Shown here piece after piece: positions 27,862 through 37,627 of a stretch of 55,186 nt of DNA. The DNA lies in contig NZ_NIVS01000060.1 of NCBI RefSeq assembly GCF_002205165.1, forward strand, positions 1 to 55,186, given 5' to 3'. Each line of letters opens with the position of its first letter. Positions within the stretch are counted from its first letter, which is position 1. The notes under the pieces are model-generated. The model worked only from the letters and a program-made list of their open reading frames with translations. It was not told the DNA's origin and made no database searches. The stretch comes from Stenotrophomonas maltophilia. Lineage in GTDB: Bacteria > Pseudomonadota > Gammaproteobacteria > Xanthomonadales > Xanthomonadaceae. The translations under genes and the position numbers were made by a program.

Positions 27862-28976
27862 ACCTGATCGAGCCCGCTGGGTCGACGGCCACCCCTGATT
27901 GCGTGAAGCTGCTGATTGTCGATGACATTCCGCAGAACCTGGTCGCGATGGAAGCGCTGCTGCGTCGCCCGGGCCTGGAGATCCTGTGCGCGCTGTCCGG
28001 TGCCGAAGCGCTCGAGCTGCTGCTGGAGCACGAGGTCGCACTCGCGCTGCTGGATGTGCACATGCCCGAGATCGACGGCTTCTCGCTGGCCGAGCTGATG
28101 CGCGGTTCGCAGCGCAGCCGCGATGTGCCGATCATCTTTCTGACCGCCTCGCCGAATGATCCGGTGCGTGCCTTCAAGGGCTACGAATCCGGCGCCGTGG
28201 ATTTCCTGCACAAGCCGATCGAGCCGCAGGTGATCATGAGCAAGGTCAATGTGTTCATCGAGCTTTATCAGCAGAAGCAACTGCTCAAGGCGCGCAACGA
28301 GGCGCTGGAGCATGCGCTCACGCTCAACGAGACGATGATGGCCGTGCTGACGCATGACCTGCGCACGCCGCTGGCCTCCATCCTGCTGTGCGCCGACAAG
28401 CTGTCGCTGGACCTGCCCGACGATGGCGCGGTGCAGCGCACCCTGGGCCATCTTGAAAACAGCGCGCAGCGGATGGCGCGGATGGTCGATCAGCTGCTGG
28501 ATTTCTCGAAGATCCGTACCGGCGGCCTGCGCCTGCACAGTACCGAATGCGATCTGGCTGACGTGGCGGCGTCGGTCGTGGCCGAGATCGGCCGCGCGCA
28601 TCCACAGGCCACCATCGAGGTGCAAGTCCAGGGCGATGCCCACCTGCAGGGCGATCCGGACCGTCTGGCGCAGCTGCTGTCCAACCTGATCGGCAACGCT
28701 GTGCTGCATGGTGGCGATGCGCCGGTTGTGGTGCGCCTGGAGGGTGAGCGCAACTCGCCGCTGCGGCTGCAGGTGCGCAATGCCGGGCAGATTCCCGAGG
28801 CGTTGCTGCCGCGGCTGTTCGAGCCGTTCAAGGCCAGTTTCCACGATAGCCGCGGGCTTGGGCTGGGGCTGTTCATCGCCAGCGAGTTCGCGCGTGCGCA
28901 TGGCGGCAGCCTGGTGGCCGCCAACCAGGACGGCACGGTCCTGTTTGAAACCCTGCTGCAGCGGCGGATCCGCTAG
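27858..28976 (+). CDS. REC - histidine kinase hybrid (no sensor domain)
   Basis: A 372-residue cytoplasmic protein: REC about 15-130 with D66 (ALLDVHMPEIDG) and Lys in LHKPIE, a helical linker, HisKA with H166 (VLTHDLRTPLASI), and HATPase to the end (NLIGNAVLHG, a degenerate VRNAGQIPEAL G1 box lacking the usual DxGxG, and GLGLGLF). The weak G1 box may lower ATP binding. The receiver may accept phosphate from the large hybrid kinase at the head of the operon. It overlaps cheB by four bases and is followed by a hairpin. Confidence 0.9.
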   Translation: MNLIEPAGSTATPDCVKLLIVDDIPQNLVAMEALLRRPGLEILCALSGAEALELLLEHEVALALLDVHMPEIDGFSLAELMRGSQRSRDVPIIFLTASPNDPVRAFKGYESGAVDFLHKPIEPQVIMSKVNVFIELYQQKQLLKARNEALEHALTLNETMMAVLTHDLRTPLASILLCADKLSLDLPDDGAVQRTLGHLENSAQRMARMVDQLLDFSKIRTGGLRLHSTECDLADVAASVVAEIGRAHPQATIEVQVQGDAHLQGDPDRLAQLLSNLIGNAVLHGGDAPVVVRLEGERNSPLRLQVRNAGQIPEALLPRLFEPFKASFHDSRGLGLGLFIASEFARAHGGSLVAANQDGTVLFETLLQRRIR

Positions 28977-28987
28977 CTGCCGCAGGA

Positions 28988-29014
28988 ACCATCCCGGCGC
29001 ATGGCCGGGATGGT
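28988..29014. terminator. Bidirectional hairpin between convergent genes
   Basis: A perfect 11-bp stem (ACCATCCCGGC / GCCGGGATGGT) with a GCATG loop, 12 bp after the REC kinase stop and 12 bp after the stop of the Cys-rich peptide gene on the other strand. No T-tract on either side, so termination is inferred from position. Confidence 0.6.
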
Positions 29015-29025
29015 CGAGTGCTGGG

Positions 29026-29205
29026 TTACAGCGGATCGCAGCACAGGTACACGCCGTGCCCGCCATAGGTGCAGTTCGGCTGCTCGGCACATCCGGCCAA
29101 CGGCTTGGGCTGGCTGGAGGTGGCCAGCGCCTGGCTGGATGCGAACGCCAATGCGCAGACAACGGCGATACCACCAAAAACCGAGATGAGTTTCTTCGAC
29201 TTCAC
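29026..29205 (-). CDS. Small exported Cys-rich peptide (second copy)
   Basis: A 59-residue precursor beginning with GTG, seven bases after AAGGAG. Residues 1-28 form a signal peptide (core FGGIAVVCALAFASSQALA); the predicted mature peptide of about 31 residues contains four cysteines in the order C-x5-C-x8-CC near its C-terminus (GCAEQPNC ... LCCDPL). It is a paralogue of the gene just upstream (29260-29454), with the same signal region, Cys order and Shine-Dalgarno context. Two disulfides are likely. No family is recognised; secreted peptide, metal or haem binder, or redox substrate of the neighbouring thioredoxin are possible. Confidence 0.7.
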   Translation of the reverse strand: MKSKKLISVFGGIAVVCALAFASSQALATSSQPKPLAGCAEQPNCTYGGHGVYLCCDPL

Positions 29206-29259
29206 GGTGTTTCTCCTTGGGTAGGTGACACGGGGACAACCGGTGGTGCGCGAAACGGC

Positions 29260-29454
29260 TTACCGGGCCGCCGGGTCCGTCAGCGGGCAGCAGGTGCCGT
29301 CCGGATTGGCGCCGTAGTCGCAGTGTGGCGCGGCCTTGCAGCCGGACAGCGCAGCGGGCGAAGCGGACGTGGCAAACGCCTGGGCGGAAGCGAAGGCGAG
29401 CATGCCGGCCATGGCGAGGCCGCCAAGCAGGGACAGCGTGTGTTTCGACGTCAT
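29260..29454 (-). CDS. Small exported Cys-rich peptide (first copy)
   Basis: A 64-residue precursor with ATG behind AAGGAG. Signal peptide about 1-28 (SLLGGLAMAGMLAFASAQAF), mature part about 36 residues with C-x5-C ... CC (GCKAAPHCDYG, GTCCPL). Its mature end carries a longer tail than its paralogue (TDPAAR). It lies 108 bp downstream of an anchored thioredoxin and 54 bp upstream of the second copy, all on the same strand, so the three may form one operon. Function unknown. Confidence 0.72.
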   Translation of the reverse strand: MTSKHTLSLLGGLAMAGMLAFASAQAFATSASPAALSGCKAAPHCDYGANPDGTCCPLTDPAAR

Positions 29455-29562
29455 CGTTCAACTCCTTGGGATGGGAAGGACAACTGACGGAACTGTCGAT
29501 CCGCCCCTTGAGCGGCGCGGAGAGACCTGGGATGCGCCGCCCGGTGGCGACGCCAGAGGGAA

Positions 29563-30177
29563 TCAGCCTGCCGGCGCGGGCGCCGCACTGCGCGCCGCGT
29601 GGATCACGAATGCCCCGGTGATGGCATCGACCGAACGGTCCTTGAGCTGCCCGACGTGGCGGTAGATGATCCGGCCGTCCTCGATCACCACCACCATCGG
29701 CACCAGGGTGGTGTTGTAGCGCTGCCGGATCCGGTCATCGGTATCGTTCACCACCGGAAACACGAAGCCATGCTGGCGTGCGTAGTCCTCGGCGGTTTCG
29801 TGCGGGGGCAGGCTGACGCCGACCATCTCGAAGGCGCGGTTGCCGTTGTTGCGGGCGGCGGCGTCCAGCGCCTGGATCTGTGGCACCGAGGCCAGGCAGA
29901 ACCTGCAGGCAGGGGAGAAGAAATACAGGACTTGGCGGCCGCTGGCCGGGCCGGCGAGGGTGACCGCCTGGCTGTCGAGTGCGGTGGCGTCGAGTGCTTC
30001 GGGCTGGGCGCCTTCGGGCAGACCGTGCACGGCCTTGGAAATCTGTTCGACCTTGCTCACCAGCAGTGCCTGCTGCTGCCGCAGCTGGCGGTTCTGCACC
30101 GCCAGCGCTGTCATCAGCGCGGCCAGGACGACGATCAGAGCGAGGCTGCCGTACTTCCGTAATGCAGATGCGTCCAT
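29563..30177 (-). CDS. Membrane-anchored TlpA-like thioredoxin
   Basis: A 204-residue protein with an N-terminal signal anchor (about 8-26), a heptad-like Gln/Leu-rich segment (28-50) and a periplasmic redoxin domain (about 70-190) with active site SPACRFC (C91, C94). The domain resembles TlpA/MauD-type proteins. The ATG at 30177 follows AAGGAGCAGC; an in-frame codon at 30246 lacks such a site. It is the first gene before the two Cys-rich peptide genes and is a good candidate for forming or reducing their disulfides. It is distinct in sequence from the TlpA-like protein at 2265-3599. Confidence 0.82.
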   Translation of the reverse strand: MDASALRKYGSLALIVVLAALMTALAVQNRQLRQQQALLVSKVEQISKAVHGLPEGAQPEALDATALDSQAVTLAGPASGRQVLYFFSPACRFCLASVPQIQALDAAARNNGNRAFEMVGVSLPPHETAEDYARQHGFVFPVVNDTDDRIRQRYNTTLVPMVVVIEDGRIIYRHVGQLKDRSVDAITGAFVIHAARSAAPAPAG

Positions 30178-30418
30178 GCTGCTCCTTGGCCTTCGGCCGG
30201 ATCCATGGCTGAGTAGGTGGGGTATATATCCGGCAACAAAAATCATTTGTCAAACACAAGCTCCTGTGAATGAGACATGGGTTTCATTCCAGGGGTGGGC
30301 TATCAAAAGATCGGGGCGCGCCGGGCCTGCCGGGCCGCGCCGGATCAGTCGCAAACCCCCGTGAGGTAAACTGTCCGGGTGCCGCAGCCCTTCGCCACCG
30401 GCCATTGCTGGAGCCACC

Positions 30419-30877
30419 ATGCCGTCCTCGACCCGTAAAGCCACCTCGCCCCTGATCGATGCCCAGGTGCATGTCGAGGGCTTCGTGCAGGTGCGTGAAG
30501 CGCGCCGGTCCGAGCTGGTCGAAGACTACGTGGAGCTGATCGCGGACCTGATCGCCGATGGTCGCGAGGCCCGCCAGGTGGATATCGCCACCCGCCTCGG
30601 GGTGGCACAGCCCACCGTGGCCAAGGCACTCAAGCGGCTGGTCAAGGAAGGCTGGGCGATCCAGCGCCCGTACCGCGGGGTGTTTCTGACCCCGGCCGGC
30701 GAGCAGCTGGCGGTGGAGATGCGCGCCCGACACCAGACCGTGGAGCAGTTCCTGCTGGCGCTGGGCGTGGACGCCGATTCGGCGCGCCGCGATGCCGAAG
30801 GGATCGAGCACCACGTCAGCGAAGCCACCCTGGCCGCGTTCGAGGCGTTCGTGCGCAAGGCCAACGGCCATGGTTGA
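30419..30877 (+). CDS. mntR: MntR-type manganese-responsive regulator (DtxR family)
   Basis: A 152-residue DtxR/MntR-family protein: a winged helix about 30-95 (VDIATRLGVAQPTVAKALKR recognition region, followed by a GVFLTPAGEQLA wing) and a helical dimerisation domain with metal ligands suggested by RARHQTVEQFL and DAEGIEHHVSE. It lacks the SH3-like third domain, as MntR does. Such proteins repress Mn import and activate Mn export. The upstream 240-bp divergent gap carries an imperfect GAATGA/TCATTC inverted repeat at about 30269-30290, a possible operator. It overlaps tadA by 8 bp. Confidence 0.87.
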   Translation: MPSSTRKATSPLIDAQVHVEGFVQVREARRSELVEDYVELIADLIADGREARQVDIATRLGVAQPTVAKALKRLVKEGWAIQRPYRGVFLTPAGEQLAVEMRARHQTVEQFLLALGVDADSARRDAEGIEHHVSEATLAAFEAFVRKANGHG

Positions 30878-31394
30878 GCGCCTGGCGCCGCCGCCACCGC
30901 TGGGCGTGCCGGTGCACGACCAGGACGAACACTGGATGCGTCACGCGCTGGGGCTGGCCGAGCGTGCCGAGCGTGAATTCAACGAGATTCCGGTTGGCGC
31001 GGTGCTGGTCGGGGCCGATGGCACTGTCCTCGGCGAAGGCTGGAACCTCAACATCGCCGATCACGACCCCAGTGCGCATGCCGAAATCGTCGCGATGCGG
31101 CAGGCGGGCAGGGCGATCACCAATCATCGGCTGATCGGCAGCACGCTGTACGTGACGCTTGAGCCGTGCGCGATGTGCGCCATGGCGATCGTGCACGCAC
31201 GCGTGGCGCGGCTGGTGTACGCGGCCACCGATCCCAAGACCGGCGCCTGCGGCAGCGTGTTCGACCTGATCGGCGACCCGCGCCACAACCATCGCGTGGA
31301 AATACACGGGGGCGTGCTGGCCAAGGATGCCAGCACCCGGTTGACCAACTACTTCCGCGCCAAGCGCGGCAAGCCGCCGCTGCTGCTGGAATAA
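30870..31394 (+). CDS. tadA: tRNA-specific adenosine deaminase
   Basis: A 174-residue zinc deaminase that converts A34 of tRNA-Arg(ACG) to inosine. Catalytic HAE is at H70-E72 and the second zinc motif PCAMC at C100 and C103. The length matches TadA, with a slightly extended Pro-rich N terminus. The ATG at 30870 lies inside the end of mntR, an unusual coupling of an essential tRNA-modification gene to a metal regulator. Confidence 0.93.
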   Translation: MVERLAPPPPLGVPVHDQDEHWMRHALGLAERAEREFNEIPVGAVLVGADGTVLGEGWNLNIADHDPSAHAEIVAMRQAGRAITNHRLIGSTLYVTLEPCAMCAMAIVHARVARLVYAATDPKTGACGSVFDLIGDPRHNHRVEIHGGVLAKDASTRLTNYFRAKRGKPPLLLE

Positions 31395-31443
31395 CGCCGC
31401 TGCAGCGACAGGGCCGTGACGCGTTGGCGGTATCATGGGCGCC

Positions 31444-31452
31444 TTATCCACA
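31444..31452 (+). promoter_or_regulatory. Perfect DnaA-box 9-mer upstream of orn
   Basis: TTATCCACA, the consensus DnaA box, 42 bp before the orn start. One or fewer perfect boxes would be expected in a window this size by chance, so function is uncertain on its own. Confidence 0.35.
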
Positions 31453-31494
31453 CCGGGTCGCCGCGCAAGCGGTGGCCCAGCACAAGGCGAACAC

Positions 31495-32064
31495 ATGGCG
31501 GACAACGGCGCAGAAGGCGAGCGACTGATCTGGATCGATCTGGAAATGACCGGTCTGGACACCGATAACGATGCGATCATCGAGATCGCCACGGTGGTGA
31601 CCGATGCGCAGTTGAAGGTGCTGGCCGAAGGTCCGGAATTCGCGATCCATCACCCGGTGGAGCGGCTGGAGGCGATGGACGAATGGAACCGCAATCAGCA
31701 CCGCCGCTCGGGTCTGTGGCAGCGCGTCGTCGACAGCACGGTGACCCTGGGCCAGGCCGAAGCGCAGACCATCGCGTTTCTGCAGCAGTGGATCAAGGCC
31801 GGTGCCTCGCCGATGTGCGGCAATTCGATCTGCCAGGACCGTCGCTTCCTGCACCGTGAAATGCCGCGCCTGGAGAAGTACTTCCACTACCGCAATCTGG
31901 ACGTGTCCACGATCAAGGAACTGGCCAAGCGCTGGGCCCCGGGCGTCGCGGCGGGTGTCGGCAAGACTGCCAGCCATACCGCGCTGAGCGACGTCCACGA
32001 TTCCATCGAAGAGCTGCGCCATTACCGCCAGTTCATGGGCGCGCTGTCGGGCCTGCCGGCCTGA
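31495..32064 (+). CDS. orn: Oligoribonuclease
   Basis: A 189-residue DEDDh exonuclease that degrades 2-5-nt RNAs and completes pGpG turnover after c-di-GMP hydrolysis. ExoI is WIDLEMTGLD (D15, E17), and the C-terminal ExoIII region HTALSDVHDSIEEL contains the catalytic His and Asp. The ATG at 31495 follows AAGGCGA; an in-frame ATG at 31435 is too far upstream and lacks a ribosome-binding site. Relevant to the c-di-GMP enzyme encoded later in the window, though unlinked. Confidence 0.95.
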   Translation: MADNGAEGERLIWIDLEMTGLDTDNDAIIEIATVVTDAQLKVLAEGPEFAIHHPVERLEAMDEWNRNQHRRSGLWQRVVDSTVTLGQAEAQTIAFLQQWIKAGASPMCGNSICQDRRFLHREMPRLEKYFHYRNLDVSTIKELAKRWAPGVAAGVGKTASHTALSDVHDSIEELRHYRQFMGALSGLPA

Positions 32065-32157
32065 TCCGAACGCCGGGCACCGCCCGGTAGCGTGGCGTGC
32101 GCGCAGGCGTTCAGCCACTGGCAGGCGAGGCAACGAGCGGTAAACATCGGCGGCGCT

Positions 32158-33039
32158 ATGATCGCGGCCATGAATGCCATCACCTCGCCGCAACCGCCAC
32201 CGCTGGCGTCCTCGATCCTGCCCACCTCACAGGACTGGCGCGACCTGCAGCGCGCGGTGGACCTGCTTGAATCCCCCACGCTGACCGCCAAGATGGCGAA
32301 CCTGATCGGTTCGCCGCTGGAGTTCGCGGTCAAACGGTTGCCGGATTCGGTGTCCCGCCGCATCCACGGCGCGGTTGAAGCGGCGCTGTTCAAATCCGCC
32401 CAGGCGGCGTTGTGGACGATGGACAATACGCCTGGCAAGGCCGCATCGACCCGCTGGCACAAACTGGCGGCGGCGACATCGGGGGCGGTGGGCGGTGCGT
32501 TCGGCTTCACGACGTTGTTCATCGAGCTGCCGGTCTCGACCACGATCATGATGCGGTCGGTGGCCGATGTCGCCCGCAGCGAGGGCTTCGACCTGCGCGA
32601 GATGAGCACCCGGCACGCCTGCCTGGAAGTGTTCGCGCTGGGCGGCAATTCCGGCAAGGACGATGCCAGCGAGACCGGCTACTACATCACGCGTGGCTTC
32701 ACCGCCGAGGTGATGCGTCATTTGTCGGCCGAACTGGCTGGGCGCGCGGTCGGCGGCAGTCCGGTGATGATCGGGCTGACCCCCAAGGAAGCCGGCAAGT
32801 GGCTGGCCAAACTGGTGGAGAAAGTGGCCGCGCGTTTCGGCGTGGTGGTCACCGAGAAGTTCGCCGCGCAGGCGGTGCCCATCGTCGGTGCGGTGGCCGG
32901 CGCCACGCTCAACACCATGTTCACCGACTACTATCAGGACGTGGCGCGCGGGCACTTCATCGTGCGCCGGCTGGAGCGCACCTACGGCTACGAGACCGTG
33001 CGGGCCGCCTATTCCATGCTGGCCGCCGAGCGCCACTGA
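32158..33039 (+). CDS. EcsC-family protein
   Basis: A 293-residue protein of the EcsC family. Diagnostic parts are SGAVGGAFGFTTLFIELPVSTTIMMRSVADVAR (about 100-135) and, near the C terminus, AVPIVGAVAGATLNTMFTDYYQDVARGHF. Two or three hydrophobic, glycine-rich segments suggest peripheral or integral membrane association. The name comes from an accessory of a Bacillus ABC transporter, but family function is poorly known. The start is uncertain: ATG at 32158 or at 32170, neither with a clear Shine-Dalgarno. Confidence 0.82.
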   Translation: MIAAMNAITSPQPPPLASSILPTSQDWRDLQRAVDLLESPTLTAKMANLIGSPLEFAVKRLPDSVSRRIHGAVEAALFKSAQAALWTMDNTPGKAASTRWHKLAAATSGAVGGAFGFTTLFIELPVSTTIMMRSVADVARSEGFDLREMSTRHACLEVFALGGNSGKDDASETGYYITRGFTAEVMRHLSAELAGRAVGGSPVMIGLTPKEAGKWLAKLVEKVAARFGVVVTEKFAAQAVPIVGAVAGATLNTMFTDYYQDVARGHFIVRRLERTYGYETVRAAYSMLAAERH

Positions 33040-33156
33040 GCGATCGTTGCATCGGCGGCACAACTGTTTTGCCGCCGCAGGCCTGTTGGGCCGGCGACGC
33101 TGTCCCCATCCTTGTCGGCATCACCGCTGCGGCGGCTCCCCCGATCAAGGATTCCC

Positions 33157-34269
33157 ATGCTGTTCTCCCCCTATACCCGCGGCGCGCTGACGCTGCCCAA
33201 CCGTATCGTGATGCCGCCGATGACCCGCTCGCGGGCGGGCGAGGGCAACGTTGCCACGCCCCTGATGGCCGAGTACTACGCCCAGCGCGCCTCGGCCGGC
33301 CTGATCGTCAGCGAAGGCACCCAGATCAGCCAGCAGGGCCAGGGCTACGCCTGGACCCCGGGCATCCACGATGAAGCCCAGATGGCCGGCTGGCGTGTCG
33401 TCACCGATGCGGTCCACGCGGCCGGCGGCCGCATCGTCGCCCAGCTCTGGCACGTCGGCCGGGTCTCTCACGTCGCCCTGCAGCCGGGTGGCGCCGCGCC
33501 GGTGTCCTCCTCGGCCCTGCTGGCCGAGGGCGTCAAGGTGTTCGTTGATCCCGAAGGCCGCGGCCCGCAGAGCGGTGTCGGCGAGATGGTGCAGCACTCG
33601 ATGCCGCGGGCCCTGGCGATCGAGGAGATCGCCGGGATCGTGCGCGACTATGCGACGGCGGCGCGCAATGCGATCGCGGCCGGCTTCGATGGCATCGAAC
33701 TGCACGGTGCCAACGGGTATCTGATCAACCAGTTCATCGATTCCCAGGCCAACCAGCGCACCGATGCCTACGGTGGCTCGCTGCAGAACCGCCTGCGCTT
33801 CCTGCGCGAGGTGACCGAGGCGGTGGCCGCGGAGATCGGCGCCGAGCGCGTCGGCGTGCGTCTGGCGCCGCTGACCACGCTGCAGGGCGCGGTGGACGAC
33901 ACCCCGCAGGCGACGTACCTGGCCGCGGCGCATCTGCTTGATGCGATCGGGGTGGGCTATCTGCACATCGCCGAAGCCGACTGGGAAGACGCGCCGGTAA
34001 TGCCGGTGGCCTTCAAGGAAGCGCTGCGCATGATCTACCGTGGCACGCTGATCTACGCCGGCAAGTACACGGTGGAACGTGCGCAAGAGGCCCTGGCCAA
34101 GGGCTGGGCCGACCTGATCGCCTTCGGCCGCCCCTTCATCGCCAACCCGGACCTGCCCGAGCGCCTGCAGCAGGGCCTGCCGCTGAACCCGCCGGACAAG
34201 GCGACGTTCTTCGGGGGTGGGGCGGAAGGGTTCACCGATTACCCGGTGGCGGAGACCGCCGAGGCCTGA
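33157..34269 (+). CDS. Old yellow enzyme-family FMN oxidoreductase (NemA-like)
   Basis: A 370-residue NADPH-dependent ene-reductase. FMN and substrate signatures are complete: RIVMPPMTRSRA, LWHVGRVSH, the catalytic pair in IELHGANGYLINQF, the nearby RTDAYGGS, and LIAFGRPFIANP. These enzymes reduce activated C=C bonds, N-ethylmaleimide, nitrate esters or nitroaromatics. The ATG at 33157 was chosen over an in-frame codon at 33112 because family members begin LFSPYTRGALTLPNRIV. No TetR-type repressor (NemR-like) gene adjoins it. The stop is followed directly by SMAG-type repeats. Confidence 0.92.
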   Translation: MLFSPYTRGALTLPNRIVMPPMTRSRAGEGNVATPLMAEYYAQRASAGLIVSEGTQISQQGQGYAWTPGIHDEAQMAGWRVVTDAVHAAGGRIVAQLWHVGRVSHVALQPGGAAPVSSSALLAEGVKVFVDPEGRGPQSGVGEMVQHSMPRALAIEEIAGIVRDYATAARNAIAAGFDGIELHGANGYLINQFIDSQANQRTDAYGGSLQNRLRFLREVTEAVAAEIGAERVGVRLAPLTTLQGAVDDTPQATYLAAAHLLDAIGVGYLHIAEADWEDAPVMPVAFKEALRMIYRGTLIYAGKYTVERAQEALAKGWADLIAFGRPFIANPDLPERLQQGLPLNPPDKATFFGGGAEGFTDYPVAETAEA

Positions 34270-34280
34270 ACGCGCACCGG

Positions 34281-34355
34281 GTAGAGCTGACCGTTGGTCG
34301 GCTGCTCTCCCGCGATCCAGGGTGGGTAGAGCTGACCGTTGGTCAGCTGCTCTGC
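34281..34355. repeat. Pair of SMAG/GTAG-type palindromic repeats (left side)
   Basis: Two direct copies at 34281-34309 and 34326-34355, each beginning GTAGAGCTGACCGTTGGTC and able to fold as a short hairpin. GTAG-headed palindromes are characteristic of SMAG repeats of Stenotrophomonas. Confidence 0.85.
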
Positions 34356-34395
34356 AATCCGACGGCGTGTATACGTCATCCGCCGCGCGACGCGC

Positions 34396-34445
34396 GGCAG
34401 CCGACCAATCGTCGGCTCTACCAGCCGACCAACGGTCGGCTCTAC
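34396..34445. repeat. SMAG/GTAG-type repeats in inverted orientation, abutting RAYT
   Basis: Two reverse-oriented copies, 34396-34421 and 34422-34445 (AGCCGACCAAtcGTCGGCT pattern ending CTAC), immediately next to each other. The second overlaps the RAYT stop: the gene's TAG is the TAG inside the repeat's GTAG. Confidence 0.85.
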
Positions 34446-34909
34446 CCGGGCGGATGGTCTTCGGTGGGCCATCTGCACCACGAGAAGGGATACGCACCGA
34501 TCACCTCCGCCAGGCCAGCACGGACCGGGTTGGCGAGGATGTAGGTGGCTTGGCGTCGCAGGTCTTCGTCCTTGCGCAGTGCGTGGTCGTAATAACCGGC
34601 TTGCCAGACAGGGCCGCTGCGGGCTGATTGGCGATTGATGAGCAGGCTGCTGCGCGATTTGAAGCGCTGCATGCATGCGCCCAGTGCGCCCTGCCGGAGC
34701 TGCATCAGCCAGTGCACGTGGTCTGGCATGACCACCCACGCAAGGTTGCAGACCCGATGCTCGTCTTCCATGGCATGCAGCACCTGCATGACATGCCTGG
34801 CCAGGTCGGGCTGGTGGAAGTGGGGTACACGCGCATGCGTGATGGTCGTCAGCGCGTACACGATGCCGATGCACGAGTGGCGGCCGTAATGAAGGCGTGG
34901 GCTGGGCAT
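34442..34909 (-). CDS. RAYT (REP-associated Y1 transposase)
   Basis: A 155-residue Y1/HUH transposase of the REP-associated type. HUH motif is H64-V-H66 in VMPDHVHWLM, and the likely nucleophile tyrosine lies in WQAGYYDHALR (Y106/Y107). The C-terminal YILANPVRAGL is typical of the family. RAYTs cut and join REP-type single-stranded hairpins; here GTAG repeats lie on both sides. Start could be ATG 34909 or 34945; neither has a clear Shine-Dalgarno, and I chose 34909 because family members start RLHxGRHS. The stop lies inside a repeat, so gene and element are physically joined. Confidence 0.88.
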   Translation of the reverse strand: MPSPRLHYGRHSCIGIVYALTTITHARVPHFHQPDLARHVMQVLHAMEDEHRVCNLAWVVMPDHVHWLMQLRQGALGACMQRFKSRSSLLINRQSARSGPVWQAGYYDHALRKDEDLRRQATYILANPVRAGLAEVIGAYPFSWCRWPTEDHPPG

Positions 34910-34984
34910 GCCTTCAGGATGCCCAGCGGTGCGCGGGGCGGCCATAAGGCGATGTGCCGTTGGGGTGTGGGGAATGGGCGCGTA

Positions 34985-35040
34985 CAGCCGACCGATGGTG
35001 TAGCCGGCCGACGGAGCAGCCGACCGACGGTCGGCTCTAC
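34985..35040. repeat. SMAG/GTAG-type repeats (right side of RAYT)
   Basis: One intact reverse copy (35015-35040, GCAGCCGACCGACGGTCGGCTCTAC) preceded by a degenerate copy at 34985-35012 containing GTGTAGCCGG. They lie between the RAYT start and the ppsA terminator. Confidence 0.8.
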
Positions 35041-35053
35041 CGATGCTGCACAA

Positions 35054-35083
35054 AACAAAACCCCGCTTGCGCGGGGTTTTGTT
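35054..35083 (-). terminator. Rho-independent terminator of ppsA
   Basis: A 13-bp stem (AACAAAACCCCGC / GCGGGGTTTTGTT) with a TTGC loop, 23 bp after the ppsA stop, giving a run of T on the minus strand. Confidence 0.92.
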
Positions 35084-35105
35084 CTTCATCTCAACGCCGC
35101 AAGAA

Positions 35106-37484
<2,379 letters not shown>

Positions 37485-37570
37485 GCGCGATGCTCCGTTT
37501 GGCCATCGCCCGAGGCGGGCTGGATGGCCACGTCCGTAGGAAGAAGCCGATATGATGCCGGGCAGACCGC

Positions 37571-37594
37571 TGTCGGCACAAGCTTGTATCGACA
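37571..37594. promoter_or_regulatory. 24-bp imperfect palindrome between ppsA and ppsR
   Basis: Left half TGTCGgcACAAG and right half CTTGTatCGACA match as inverted repeats at 10 of 12 positions, with a central ACAAGCTTGT. It lies 34 bp before the ppsR start and about 87 bp before the ppsA start in the 143-bp divergent gap. Form and place fit an operator for a dimeric regulator of carbon flux; it is not an E. coli Cra site. Confidence 0.55.
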
Positions 37595-37627
37595 GCCTTT
37601 TTAAGCTTCGGAGGGGGTAAAAGCCGT

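Noticed and set aside
34281..35040. CRISPR-like array
   Set aside because: Repeats are short palindromes with GTAG heads, in both orientations and with irregular spacing, next to a RAYT. No Cas gene.
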